Part shown: one piece after another, positions 8,531 through 17,457 of the stretch
How the letters are laid out: every line of letters begins with the position of its first letter
How positions within the stretch are numbered: the first letter of the stretch is position 1
NCBI GenBank assembly: GCA_024233935.1
Contig: JACKOY010000003.1
Coordinates: 62,001-126,000 of the forward strand
Reading direction: 5' to 3'
DNA: 64,000 bases
From: Spirochaetales bacterium
Lineage (GTDB): Bacteria; Spirochaetota; Leptospiria; Leptospirales; Leptonemataceae
Program-made: the position numbers and the translations under genes
Notes under the pieces: model-generated
What the model saw: only the letters and a program-made list of their open reading frames with translations
Told to the model about the DNA's origin: nothing
The model's database searches: none

Positions 8531-10564
8531 ATGTCAACGCCAGACCAAAAAGCCGAACACCTGCTCTACGACGAAAACGGACAACCGCGTCGGGATCGCC
8601 CATGGATTTTCCGCACCTATGCCGGTCATTCTAACGCAAAAGCCAGCAACGAACTCTATCGTGGCAATCTCGCTCAGGGCCAGACCGGCCTCTCGATCGC
8701 GTTTGATCTGCCCACCCAATGCGGCTACTCATCGGATCATCCGGTAGCCCGGCCCGAAATCGGCAAGGTCGGTGTGCCGATCAACAGCCTGGACGACTTC
8801 CACGTTCTGTTCAACGAGATCCCGCTCGATCAAATGAACACTTCGATGACGATCAACGGCACATCGATGTGGCTACTCGCGCTGTACGTGGCCCTGGCGC
8901 GCGAACGGGGTGTGGATGCGTCCCTGCTGCAGGGCACCACGCAAAACGACATTATCAAAGAGTATCTGGCGCGGGGCACCTACATCTTTCCGCCCGAACA
9001 CAGCCTGCGCATCATCGCCGAAATGTACGAGTACTGCCTCAAAGAAATTCCAAAATGGAACGCCTCGAACATCTGCTCTTACCACCTTCAAGAAGCCGGG
9101 GCCACGCCGGCTCAGGAATTGGCTTTTGCGCTCATCACCGCCATCGGCACGCTGGACCTCATTCGAGAGCGCGGCAATATTCAAGGCGAAGATTTCGAAC
9201 GTGTGGTGGGCCGGATCAGCTTTTTCGTGAACGCCGGCATACGTTTTATAGAAGAGACCTGCAAAATGCGGGCGTTCACCGAGTTGTGGGATGAGATCAC
9301 GGCCGAACGTTACGGCGTACAAAACGCAAAGTACCGTCGCTTTCGTTATGGCGTGCAGGTTAACTCCCTGGGGCTCACGGAAGCCCAACCCGAAAACAAT
9401 GCGTGGCGCATACTGATTGAGACTCTGGGCATTACGCTCAGTCGAAACGCGCGCTGCCGGGCGCTCCAATTACCCGCCTGGAACGAAGCGCTTTCTTTGC
9501 CGCGGCCCTGGGACCAGCAGTGGTCCTTGCGCCTGCAGCAAATCCTGGCCTACGAAACGGACCTGCTTGAATACCCGGACATCTTCGACGGCAGTCCCGT
9601 CATTCAGTCCAAAGTGAACTCTCTCAAGGCCGAGGCACGCACCGAGATCGACCGCATTCTGGGCATGGGGGGAGTGCGCGCAGCGATCGAGAGCGGCTAC
9701 ATGAAATCGTCCCTGGTGCGTTCGATGTCGGAACGCATGAGTCGCATCAACTCCGGAGACCTGACGGTTGTGGGTGTTAACAAGTGGACCGAAGGTTTGC
9801 CTTCGCCTCTTCTTTCCGGAGACGATGGCGGAATCTTCAAGATCGACGAAGCCGCTGCACGCGACACCCTCGCCGGGCTGGCCGAAACCAAAAACAAACG
9901 CGATTCCGCGCGGGCTGAAAAGGCCCTGGATGCACTCAAAGCGGCCGCCCGCTCCGGCAACAACATGATGGAAGCTTCTATTGAATGCGCACTGGCGCGC
10001 GTGACGACCGGCGAGTGGGCCGACGCCCTGCGCGAAGTCTTTGGCGAGTACCGGCCCGTAACCGGAATTGAAGGCCAGAAACTGGGCATCGAGGGCGACC
10101 GCGTTTCGGCCCTGCGTAGCCGCGTGGAAACCTTTGCGCGAAACAATGGCCATCGCCCGCGGCTGGTCGTCGGCAAACCGGGGCTCGACGGCCACTCCAA
10201 CGGCGCCGAAGTGATCGCGGTTGCCGCCCGCCATTCTGGATTCGATGTGATTTACTCGGGCATACGTCTGACGCCGGAAGAGATTGTACAATCGGCTCTG
10301 GAAGAAAACGCGGACGTGATTGGCGCCTCGGTCCTGAGCGGTTCGCATGTGGAGCTGGCGCGGCAAATGGTCGAACGGCTCAAAGCGGCGGGCGCCGAAA
10401 AGCACATCCCCGTTATTTTTGGGGGCATCATTCCGAAAGAGGATTTTGAAACGCTCAAAGCAATTGGCATTCAACGCATCTTCACGCCATCCGACTACGA
10501 ACTGGTCGAGATCATGGAACAGATTATGGATGTGGTCGAAGCCCGGACCGGGGTCACGGCCTGA
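8531..10564 (+). CDS. meaA: B12-dependent acyl-CoA mutase, MeaA / ethylmalonyl-CoA mutase type
   Basis: 677 residues: a TIM-barrel mutase domain to about residue 520 and a fused B12-binding domain after about 540. The cobalamin base-off motif DGHSNG (DxHxxG) lies in KPGLDGHSNGAEVIA. RPWIFRTYAGHSNAKASN near 23-40 and GKVGVPINSLDD near 77-88 resemble ethylmalonyl-CoA mutase/MeaA rather than methylmalonyl-CoA mutase, which has RPWTIRQYAGFST. The likely reaction is ethylmalonyl-CoA to methylsuccinyl-CoA, but no crotonyl-CoA carboxylase/reductase is in the window, so methylmalonyl-CoA is not excluded. MeaB follows at once. Confidence 0.88.
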   Translation: MSTPDQKAEHLLYDENGQPRRDRPWIFRTYAGHSNAKASNELYRGNLAQGQTGLSIAFDLPTQCGYSSDHPVARPEIGKVGVPINSLDDFHVLFNEIPLDQMNTSMTINGTSMWLLALYVALARERGVDASLLQGTTQNDIIKEYLARGTYIFPPEHSLRIIAEMYEYCLKEIPKWNASNICSYHLQEAGATPAQELAFALITAIGTLDLIRERGNIQGEDFERVVGRISFFVNAGIRFIEETCKMRAFTELWDEITAERYGVQNAKYRRFRYGVQVNSLGLTEAQPENNAWRILIETLGITLSRNARCRALQLPAWNEALSLPRPWDQQWSLRLQQILAYETDLLEYPDIFDGSPVIQSKVNSLKAEARTEIDRILGMGGVRAAIESGYMKSSLVRSMSERMSRINSGDLTVVGVNKWTEGLPSPLLSGDDGGIFKIDEAAARDTLAGLAETKNKRDSARAEKALDALKAAARSGNNMMEASIECALARVTTGEWADALREVFGEYRPVTGIEGQKLGIEGDRVSALRSRVETFARNNGHRPRLVVGKPGLDGHSNGAEVIAVAARHSGFDVIYSGIRLTPEEIVQSALEENADVIGASVLSGSHVELARQMVERLKAAGAEKHIPVIFGGIIPKEDFETLKAIGIQRIFTPSDYELVEIMEQIMDVVEARTGVTA

Positions 10565-10567
10565 TGT

Positions 10568-11518
10568 ATGCATGTGCAGTTGACCGAAAGGGCCCTCGCC
10601 GGTGACAAGTGGTCAATCGCACGTTTGATCTCCCTTTTTGAGGATCCCCGCCCGTCGGCCGCCGAACAGCGTGCGCTCGTACTCGCAAGCCTCCGCCAGG
10701 ACGATCGATCCCGTCGCGCGGTCTTTCCAGGCATCACGGGCACGCCGGGCTCGGGAAAATCCACGCTGCTCGGACGCCTGGCGTTGCTTTTGATTCAACA
10801 GGATCCGGAGGTGCGGGTCGCTGTCGTTGCCATCGATCCTTCCAGTCATGTATCCGGGGGTTCGATTCTGGGAGATCGGACGCGTGTGCAATTTCCTCTG
10901 GACGAACTGCGGCTTTTCTTTCGCAGCCAGGCCTCGGACCTCGAATTGGGCGGCGTAAGCCGCACGACCTTCCAGGTGTGTCGTCTGCTCTACTTCCTTT
11001 TCGATTTTGTGTTTATTGAAACAGTTGGCATCGGTCAGAACGAAATCGAAATTCAGCACGTGGCCGATCGAATCTACCTGGTCCTGCAACCCCTCGGTGG
11101 CGACCAGGTTCAGTTCATGAAAGCCGGCATCATGGAGATTCCGGATGCTTTTGTGTTGAACAAATCCGATACCGGCCTGGCCGCAGATCAGAGTTTTCAT
11201 GCCCTCAAGGCCAGCCTGTCTTTCAGCCGCCCCGGAGAAGAAGACCGCATACCGATCTTTCGAACGAGCGCTACCACCGGGAGTGGCGTGCAAGAACTGA
11301 GTGCCGATATAGTCGCAGCGGACCGCAAAGACTTTCGGCGCACCATGAATGAGAAGGAAGCCTACTTCTTTGAGAAATGGGTGCGGGACGAGTACGGAAG
11401 AACCGGATTGCGCTTTCTGAACCAGATGCGCCCCGGGGCCAGCGCGTATCTGAAAAAGGCGGGCAGCTTTGATGAGGCCCAGATGCAGTTTCACGGCGAA
11501 TACCGGGGGCAGCCATGA
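10568..11518 (+). CDS. meaB: MeaB/ArgK-family GTPase, mutase chaperone
   Basis: 316 residues of the G3E-type MeaB family. These proteins gate cofactor loading of B12 mutases and rescue inactivated enzyme. The Walker A motif GTPGSGKST is near residue 57, IDPSSHVSGGSILGDRTR near 92, the switch II/G3 motif ETVGIGQNE near 155 and the G4 motif NKSD near 198. It sits three bases after meaA, which supports a dedicated chaperone-client pair. Its TGA overlaps the ddl ATG (ATGA). Confidence 0.92.
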   Translation: MHVQLTERALAGDKWSIARLISLFEDPRPSAAEQRALVLASLRQDDRSRRAVFPGITGTPGSGKSTLLGRLALLLIQQDPEVRVAVVAIDPSSHVSGGSILGDRTRVQFPLDELRLFFRSQASDLELGGVSRTTFQVCRLLYFLFDFVFIETVGIGQNEIEIQHVADRIYLVLQPLGGDQVQFMKAGIMEIPDAFVLNKSDTGLAADQSFHALKASLSFSRPGEEDRIPIFRTSATTGSGVQELSADIVAADRKDFRRTMNEKEAYFFEKWVRDEYGRTGLRFLNQMRPGASAYLKKAGSFDEAQMQFHGEYRGQP

Positions 11519-12630
11519 GTGATAAGATACGTGTCGCGGTTCTATACGGCGGGCGCTCGGCCGAGCACGAGATTTCTTTGATTTCGGCGCGCAATGTTGT
11601 GCGTGGCCTCGACACGAATCGCTACGATGTGGTTCCCGTTGCCATTGATCGGGCCGGACATTGGCGGCTCAGCGACACCGCGGAGCTTCTGGAAGCGGCC
11701 CAGCGCTCGCTTCCGGTGTTCCGGGAGGAAAGCGAAAACGATCTGCACTTTTTTCCGGGCCACGAGCGCAGGCTGCAACCGGCAGGCTCCGCTGGCGAGA
11801 GCTTCGGTCGCATCGATGTCGTGTTCCCGGTTTTGCATGGACCTTTCGGAGAGGACGGCAGCGTCCAGGGCATGCTCAAGCTGCTCGACCTGCCTTTCGT
11901 CGGCCCGTCGGTCGCGGGGTCCGCGGTCGGCATGGACAAAGTCCTGATGAAGCGCCTGCTGCGCGAAGCCGGGATCCCCATCGGGGATTTCCGCATCGCG
12001 ACCGCGCGCGATCGCGATCGCATTGATTTTCATGCGCTGAAAAAGGCTCTGGGACTCCCCATGTATGTAAAGCCGGCCAACATGGGTTCCTCGGTGGGCA
12101 TAAACCGCGTACGTTCCGAATCCGAATGGGAGCACGCCATTTCCGAAGCGTTTCTGTACGATACGAAGATCGTGATCGAAGCCAATATCGTCGGACGTGA
12201 GATCGAGTGCGCTGTGCTCGGCAATGAGGATCCGATCGCTTCCCTGCCGGGTGAAATCGTTCCGAAAGACGGCTTTTATTCGTATCGTTCGAAGTACTAC
12301 GATGAGAAAGGCGCTGCACTGGAAATCCCCGCCCGGCTGGACCCGGATTTGATCCGCCGCGTGAAGCAGTTGAGCGTGGACACATTTCGGGCCCTGGATC
12401 TGGAAGGCATGAGCCGGGTTGATTTGTTTTTGACTGCCGACGCTCAATTGCTGGTAAACGAAGTAAACACGATACCCGGCTTCACAAATATCAGCATGTA
12501 CCCCAAACTCTGGGAAGTGAGCGGCATCCCGTTTCCGGCCTTGCTGGATCGGCTCATCGAACTGGCCTTCGAACGTCACGCGCGCGACAGCGCTTTGCGC
12601 ACCGACGTGGACATCCCGGACGAATCGTGA
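11515..12630 (+). CDS. ddl: D-alanine--D-alanine ligase
   Basis: 371 residues, ATP-grasp fold. It makes the D-Ala-D-Ala dipeptide for peptidoglycan. Family signatures are VLYGGRSAEHEISL near 9-22, HGPFGEDGSVQG near 109, KPANMGSSVGI near 184, EIVPKDGFYSY near 244 and the metal-binding NEVNTIPGFT near 322. The length is typical of the VanA/DdlA-like group. It overlaps meaB by four bases and the next gene by four, so it belongs to the same tight run. Confidence 0.96.
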   Translation: MSDKIRVAVLYGGRSAEHEISLISARNVVRGLDTNRYDVVPVAIDRAGHWRLSDTAELLEAAQRSLPVFREESENDLHFFPGHERRLQPAGSAGESFGRIDVVFPVLHGPFGEDGSVQGMLKLLDLPFVGPSVAGSAVGMDKVLMKRLLREAGIPIGDFRIATARDRDRIDFHALKKALGLPMYVKPANMGSSVGINRVRSESEWEHAISEAFLYDTKIVIEANIVGREIECAVLGNEDPIASLPGEIVPKDGFYSYRSKYYDEKGAALEIPARLDPDLIRRVKQLSVDTFRALDLEGMSRVDLFLTADAQLLVNEVNTIPGFTNISMYPKLWEVSGIPFPALLDRLIELAFERHARDSALRTDVDIPDES

Positions 12631-13058
12631 GCATATTTCAGGCGACGCAGTATCTCTTTACCTACGGCACGTTGCGGCGCCACTTTCAGTATCCGGTCTA
12701 CCGTCGCATGACCCGCTATGTGACCTACGTCTCTAAAGCAACCACCCGCGGTCTTTTGTACGATATGGGCAGCTATCCAGCCCTGGTGCATGGACCCGGT
12801 CTGGTGATCGGGGAGCTGTACACCATCCGTGAAAGCGAGGCCCTCTGGTGGTTGCTCGATACCTACGAGGAGGCCGGCAACCGCTTTCCAGCCCCCCAGG
12901 AATATCGACGAGAACGCGTGTTGGTGAACCGCCCCGATCAACCGCAGGCGCGACCCTTCGCGGCCTGGACTTACATCTACAACTGGGACGTTCGACGCGG
13001 TCGACTGATCGCGTCAGGAGACTATATCACCTATCGTCGGCGTTTTATTGACCTTTAG
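12627..13058 (+). CDS. Gamma-glutamylcyclotransferase-like (AIG2/GGCT) protein
   Basis: 143 residues from GTG, overlapping ddl by four bases (GTGA). The YGTLRR motif near residue 13 is the substrate-binding loop of the BtrG/GGCT fold. The catalytic acid is probably a Glu in DTYEE near 78, and Tyr-rich strands (AAWTYIYN) follow. Members act on gamma-glutamyl or other small amide bonds, but many are uncharacterised. It ends 40 bp before the convergent Mpo1-like gene. Confidence 0.8.
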   Translation: MSIFQATQYLFTYGTLRRHFQYPVYRRMTRYVTYVSKATTRGLLYDMGSYPALVHGPGLVIGELYTIRESEALWWLLDTYEEAGNRFPAPQEYRRERVLVNRPDQPQARPFAAWTYIYNWDVRRGRLIASGDYITYRRRFIDL

Positions 13059-13098
13059 GCGCCGGGTCGAGTCACCGAAGGCGTCGCGCCAGGCAAGA

Positions 13099-13464
13099 TC
13101 AGGCGGCGTGAGAACTCTCCCGGCCTCTCGCAGGAACCCCGGCCTTTTCCAGCTCGCGGCCGATACGTCCGGTCAACATGCATCCGTACATGATCCAGTC
13201 CGACAAAAGCGACCGGAACGGATACGTGAAAGTTGCGGGACGATTCTTTTCGATAAAAAAGTGTCCGACCCAGGCGAAGCCGTAGCCCACCACCGGCGCC
13301 AGCAGCAGCAGCCAGGGATTGACAAGGATACCCGCGGCGATTACGCCGAGCACCAGGGTGCTGCCAATATAGTGCAAAAGCCGATTGGTCGGGTTCGCAT
13401 GCTCATTCAGGTAGAATGGCCAGAATTCCCGCATGCTCGTGATCTTTTGTTCGCCTTCGCTCAT
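13099..13464 (-). CDS. Mpo1-like (DUF962) integral membrane protein
   Basis: 121 residues. The start at 13464 has AGGGGGA a few bases upstream; a longer frame to 13608 would overlap proC. FYLNEHANPTNRLLHYIGS near 14-32 and GHFFIEKNRPATFTYP near 66-81 hold the conserved histidines of the DUF962/YGL010w family, whose yeast member Mpo1 is an Fe(II) dioxygenase for alpha-oxidation of 2-hydroxy fatty acids. Two to three hydrophobic segments lie between residues 33 and 65 and near 95. Lipid oxidation is plausible here but not shown. Confidence 0.78.
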   Translation of the reverse strand: MSEGEQKITSMREFWPFYLNEHANPTNRLLHYIGSTLVLGVIAAGILVNPWLLLLAPVVGYGFAWVGHFFIEKNRPATFTYPFRSLLSDWIMYGCMLTGRIGRELEKAGVPARGRESSHAA

Positions 13465-13589
13465 ACAATTCCCCCTGTACCAAAAACTAATGCGAAGGCC
13501 GGACAAACACAATCTCTTTTTGAGCCGGGAAGGTCGCGTGTGCTTGACTCTACCTGCCGGAAATGCCGTTTTCACCGGGGAAGCATTCG

Positions 13590-14423
13590 ATGTCCGAATC
13601 CAGTACAAAAGCCAGCCATGACTCCCTGGGGGGATTGCGGCCGGGACTGCTCGGCACCGGCAAAATGGGCGGCGCCATTCTGCGAGGACTTACGGCCCAC
13701 TCCCCCGGACTGGAGCTGTTTGCGTTCGATCCGGCGCCTGTCGACTCGCTCAGCCGTGAAATCCCGCATCTGCAGTTCTGCGCCTCGGCAGCAGAGCTGG
13801 AAGAGCGGGCCGATCCGATTATTATTTGCGTGAAGCCCGGAGATCTGGGCGCCGCTCTGGCCGGGCTCAAGGGAACCGGCCGTTTTGTCTCGATCGCAGC
13901 CGGCGTTAGCCTGGCCAGGCTGCGCCGATTTTTTCCCAACGAAGGTAGGCAGATCTCCCGATTGGCCCGCGTTATGCCTAATATCTCAGCAACCGTGGGT
14001 CGTTCGGTCAGCGCAATCTACGCCGAAGAGACCGATTTTGCGCAAACCTGCACGGGCATTTTCGGGGCCATCGGCACAACCGTGCTCGTGCACTCCGAGA
14101 AACTCCTGCACGCCGTCACCGGCCTCTCGGGTTCCGGACCGGCCTACGTTTTTGCATTTCTGCAGGCCCTGGCCGAGGGCGGAGTGCAGGCAGGGCTGGA
14201 CTACAACACGGCCTTAGAGATGGCGCGCGATACAATCGCCGGCGCCGTGGAATTGATCCGCCGGCAACCCGAGCATCCCGATGTCTGGCGAAACCGGGTC
14301 ACGTCCCCCGGTGGGACCACTATTGCCGGCCTTGCGGCGTTAGAAGAAGGCGCCTTTCACGCGGTGGTTATGGAGGCCGTACGACGGGCCAGCGAACGCA
14401 GCGCCGAACTGGGCCGGGATTAA
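13590..14423 (+). CDS. proC: Pyrroline-5-carboxylate reductase
   Basis: 277 residues. The start at 13590 is chosen because GGGGAAG lies upstream; an in-frame ATG at 13563 has a weaker site. The Rossmann motif GLLGTGKMGGAIL is near residue 20. The family signature LSGSGPAYVFAFLQALAEGG is near 180, and VTSPGGTTIAGL near 240 is the conserved C-terminal loop. It performs the last step of proline synthesis with NAD(P)H. It ends ten bases from the convergent ACT gene. Confidence 0.94.
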   Translation: MSESSTKASHDSLGGLRPGLLGTGKMGGAILRGLTAHSPGLELFAFDPAPVDSLSREIPHLQFCASAAELEERADPIIICVKPGDLGAALAGLKGTGRFVSIAAGVSLARLRRFFPNEGRQISRLARVMPNISATVGRSVSAIYAEETDFAQTCTGIFGAIGTTVLVHSEKLLHAVTGLSGSGPAYVFAFLQALAEGGVQAGLDYNTALEMARDTIAGAVELIRRQPEHPDVWRNRVTSPGGTTIAGLAALEEGAFHAVVMEAVRRASERSAELGRD

Positions 14424-14433
14424 CATGGAAGCT

Positions 14434-15105
14434 TCATACGACGTCCGAATGCGGTTCGTGGCCCACAAGCGAACGTAGTTCTTCCAGCAAGCGGCGCTGA
14501 AACTCCTGGCTCTCGAAGCGATTGTCCTCCGGATCCACTACGAATTGGTTGCGCACCGCTCCGCCCGCCGTCTCGGTTTGAATCTCCGCCTGCACAATAT
14601 CGATGTCCATGAGATAGAAAGCCTGGGCCAGTGCCAGAAGCAGCCCCGGCCGGTCCCGCCCGCTCACGACCAGAGCCAGTTGTCCCTCAACCTCTTCAAT
14701 AAACACGGCCCCTTCCCGGTCTCCCGGCAGCGTCCGCGGCACCGCAGCCTGATGCCTGCTCAGATATTCCAAAACCGACAGGCCGCCGAAAAGCATCGAT
14801 TCCAGATCATCGATCATGGATCGAATGGCCGGGACCGGCAGACTGCCCTCCGGCAATTGAACCAGAAATTCGTCCTGGATGCCCTGTCCCTCCGGCGAAC
14901 GAATGCGAGCCTGAAGGATATTGAGCCCGTAGCGATAGAAAACGGCGCAGAGCCGAAACAGGATTCCGACTTCGTTCATGTCGGCCTCCACTCCCAAACG
15001 CAGGGCGCCGCTATCCTCCTGAACCCGAATCTCCAACCGGTGCCTCTTTTCCGAAAGGGTGCGACTGTAGATGGTGCTCTCGTTGCCTGAACGCGTCTGC
15101 TGCAT
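14434..15105 (-). CDS. Tandem ACT-domain protein
   Basis: 223 residues with two ACT-like modules: residues about 40-75 (MNEVGILFRLCAVFYRYGLNI) and about 145-185 (DRPGLLLALAQAFYLMDIDI). The arrangement resembles the C-terminal tail of the PII uridylyltransferase GlnD, but the nucleotidyltransferase and HD domains are absent. A regulatory amino-acid-sensing role is inferred. No partner enzyme is adjacent; its neighbour proC is convergent. Confidence 0.7.
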   Translation of the reverse strand: MQQTRSGNESTIYSRTLSEKRHRLEIRVQEDSGALRLGVEADMNEVGILFRLCAVFYRYGLNILQARIRSPEGQGIQDEFLVQLPEGSLPVPAIRSMIDDLESMLFGGLSVLEYLSRHQAAVPRTLPGDREGAVFIEEVEGQLALVVSGRDRPGLLLALAQAFYLMDIDIVQAEIQTETAGGAVRNQFVVDPEDNRFESQEFQRRLLEELRSLVGHEPHSDVV

Positions 15106-15250
15106 GGCGCTTATCCGAAATCGTTAGTGATTGGTTAGTTGCAATTTTCATACCAACGGCGCGGGAGGGCCCGAGAAACGTCACCCTGCGAACCGCAACG
15201 CGACCGTTTTCTTCTTGTTATGGCCAGGGCGGCGGAGGACGAAGGAAAGA

Positions 15251-15868
15251 ATGAACGCTGAGCTATGCGCCAGAGCCTTTTCGCGGGCGATCGACGATTA
15301 CCACCAGCACGACGATGTCGATCACGCGGAGAACAATCCCTATCCCGATGGCTCCCCGGAAGCGCTGCTCTACCACAAGTGCTGGATCGATACCGTGCAA
15401 TGGCATCTGGAAGACCTGGCGCGAGATCCCGCAGCGTCAGCGGAGACGATGGCCGACCTGAAGCGCCGCATCGATCGATCCAACCAGCGCCGTACCGATA
15501 CGGTCGAGCAAATAGACGACCGCTTTCTTGAGCAATTCCGCGGCATAGAACCAAAACAAGAGGCAAGGCTCAATTCAGAAACGCCGGCCTGGCTGATTGA
15601 CCGGCTCTCGATCCTCTTTCTGAAGATTTACCATATGCGTGAACAAACCGAGCGCGCCGATGTGGATGAAGCCCACCGCCAGACCTGCCGCCAGAAGCTG
15701 GAGGTGTTGCTGGAGCAGGAACGTGATTTGAAACGCTGCCTGGACGAACTGATCGAAGATATCCAGGCCGGTCGCCGATACATGAAAGTGTACCGGCAAA
15801 TGAAGATGTACAACGATGCGAGTCTGAACCCCGTCCTGTATGCCTCTCGCGCGAACCAGACCCGGTAG
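15251..15868 (+). CDS. DUF4254 family protein
   Basis: 205 residues. AAGGA sits just upstream of the ATG at 15251; an in-frame ATG at 15131 has no such site. The protein is helical, charged and coiled-coil-like, with HAENNPYPDGSPEALLYHKCWIDTVQWHLEDLARD near 24-58 as the conserved block; such proteins often lie beside family 9 glycosyltransferases. That holds here: the GT9 gene starts seven bases after the stop. A role in handling a sugar-transfer substrate is likely but its chemistry is unknown. Confidence 0.7.
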   Translation: MNAELCARAFSRAIDDYHQHDDVDHAENNPYPDGSPEALLYHKCWIDTVQWHLEDLARDPAASAETMADLKRRIDRSNQRRTDTVEQIDDRFLEQFRGIEPKQEARLNSETPAWLIDRLSILFLKIYHMREQTERADVDEAHRQTCRQKLEVLLEQERDLKRCLDELIEDIQAGRRYMKVYRQMKMYNDASLNPVLYASRANQTR

Positions 15869-15875
15869 GCACTCC

Positions 15876-16973
15876 ATGCGACTGCTGGTCCTGCGCTTCT
15901 CGTCCATGGGCGATGTAGCCCTGCTCGCGCCGGTGCTCACGACTCTGGCCAGCGGCCATTCCAACCTCAGCATCACACTCGTAACACGAAAGGCTTACGA
16001 ACCGTTCTTCTATAATATACCGGGAGTCGAAGTGATCGGCGTGAATCCGGACCGGGATTATCGCGGTTTGTACGGCCTGTATCGGCTGTACCGTGAGCTC
16101 CGCAAGCTGGGCCCCTACAGCTATGGTATTGATGTGCACGGTAGCCTGCGCTCGCGCATTCTCAAGTTTTACTTCCGGTTCAGTGGGCTGCGATTCGCAA
16201 GCATCGTCAAAGGCAGACGCGAAAAGACGCAGCAAACACGCCGCAAAAACAAAGTACTGAAGCCCCTGCCCCACATGGTTGAGCGCTACATGCGTGTGTT
16301 CGACCGCGCCGGGGCGTACATCAATCCCGACGACGATCGCGGGCCCTGGATTAACCCCGACACGCACTGTCGCGCCCAGGCCAAGCAATTCCTATTGGCT
16401 GAAAAGCTGGGCGTTCGCTCGAACTACTGGATTGGCATCGCACCCTTCGCCGGCCATGCCCAAAAAACCTGGCCGCTCAAGCATATGCGCGAGCTTCTGG
16501 ATTTGATTCGTGTTCGATTGGACGCGACCGTCTTCCTGTTCGGTGGCGGGCCGAAGGAAGTGAGTGTGCTCAAGCAACTTTCAGAAGAGTTTCCGAATAC
16601 GGTGCTGGTCGCGGGCAAGCTTTCTCTGGAAGGGGAAATGGCCCTCTTCTTGAAGATGCATCTGGTGCTGGCGATGGATTCGTTCAACATGCACCTGGCG
16701 GCGCTTTTGGGCGTCCCCCTGCTTTCAATCTGGGGTGCAACGCATCCCTACTCTGGCTTCGGACCCTACGGTCGCAGCGAAAGCAGCATTATTCAAATCT
16801 CGCCGGCGCAGCTGTCCTGTCGCCCCTGCTCGATATTCGGAAACAAACCCTGCTATCGCGGTGATCTGGCCTGCCTGAACTGGATTACACCCGAGATGGT
16901 CCTGCAACGCATTCAGGAAACTCTGGCCGGAGCCGAGTACGTGCAGAACGAAGATATCCCGCAAACCGACTGA
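15876..16973 (+). CDS. Glycosyltransferase family 9 (heptosyltransferase-like)
   Basis: 365 residues, GT-B fold. The N-terminal LRFSSMGDVALLAPVL near 5-20 is the GT9 acceptor-domain signature, and IGIAPFAGHAQKTWPL near 188-203 is the second-domain start seen in ADP-heptose transferases. LAMDSFNMHLAALLGVPLLSIWGATHP near 268-294 matches the usual D(S/T)GxMHxAAAxxxPxxxxxG motif, with Asn in place of Gly. A pair of Cys (SCRPCS) near 312 resembles heptosyltransferases. It probably adds a sugar to the lipopolysaccharide core. Stop codons of this gene and the convergent neighbour are adjacent. Confidence 0.9.
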   Translation: MRLLVLRFSSMGDVALLAPVLTTLASGHSNLSITLVTRKAYEPFFYNIPGVEVIGVNPDRDYRGLYGLYRLYRELRKLGPYSYGIDVHGSLRSRILKFYFRFSGLRFASIVKGRREKTQQTRRKNKVLKPLPHMVERYMRVFDRAGAYINPDDDRGPWINPDTHCRAQAKQFLLAEKLGVRSNYWIGIAPFAGHAQKTWPLKHMRELLDLIRVRLDATVFLFGGGPKEVSVLKQLSEEFPNTVLVAGKLSLEGEMALFLKMHLVLAMDSFNMHLAALLGVPLLSIWGATHPYSGFGPYGRSESSIIQISPAQLSCRPCSIFGNKPCYRGDLACLNWITPEMVLQRIQETLAGAEYVQNEDIPQTD

Positions 16974-17414
16974 TCAACGACGTCGCAGAGCGCCCGCAAA
17001 GTAGAGCCGGTCCGCGCGACGTACGGACAGATGCAGTCGCTTTTCGTCGAGCACCTGGATTTGCAGGGCCCAGCCTTCCGGTAGGTTCAGCTGGGCCAGG
17101 TCCGCCGTTATCGTCAGGCAGTCCGCCGGGGCAAGCTGTTCGAGCCAAAACTCTGCGGTCTCGCGTATGCGGCCAACGACCCAGGCCGGCACGTGTTTTT
17201 TTTGAAACCGAAGGCGATCCAGTAGCGGACGCGGTCGTCGCGTACTTCGAAGTTCCAATCGCCCTCTACCCTTGTGATACAGAAGGCGCGCCTCCAGCTC
17301 GACGTCCGAAGCAAGCTCCACGAGTGCATGGGCGCCCCGGCCGCTCCAGTTTCCCGGCAAAAAGGAGTTCAGGCCGGCTTGATCGCGAAAAAAGCGAAAG
17401 ATCTCTTGCGTCAT
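16974..17414 (-). CDS. Hypothetical protein
   Basis: 146 residues from ATG at 17414; GAAGGGG lies about 11 bases upstream. A GTG at 17447 is an alternative start. The protein is soluble and Arg/Leu-rich, and no family is recognised. An A8 run in the coding strand (QKK region, near 17194) is a possible slippage site. It lies 43 bases downstream of the LptG-family gene on the same strand and may be the end of that operon. Confidence 0.55.
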   Translation of the reverse strand: MTQEIFRFFRDQAGLNSFLPGNWSGRGAHALVELASDVELEARLLYHKGRGRLELRSTRRPRPLLDRLRFQKKHVPAWVVGRIRETAEFWLEQLAPADCLTITADLAQLNLPEGWALQIQVLDEKRLHLSVRRADRLYFAGALRRR

Positions 17415-17457
17415 GGATGCACGGTCCCCTTCTTCGAAGCGCAACACCCCTCAGCAT

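Noticed and set aside
17190..17200. A8 run in the 16974-17414 gene as programmed frameshift
   Set aside because: The frame continues normally to its stop on the same frame, and no overlapping alternative product is visible.
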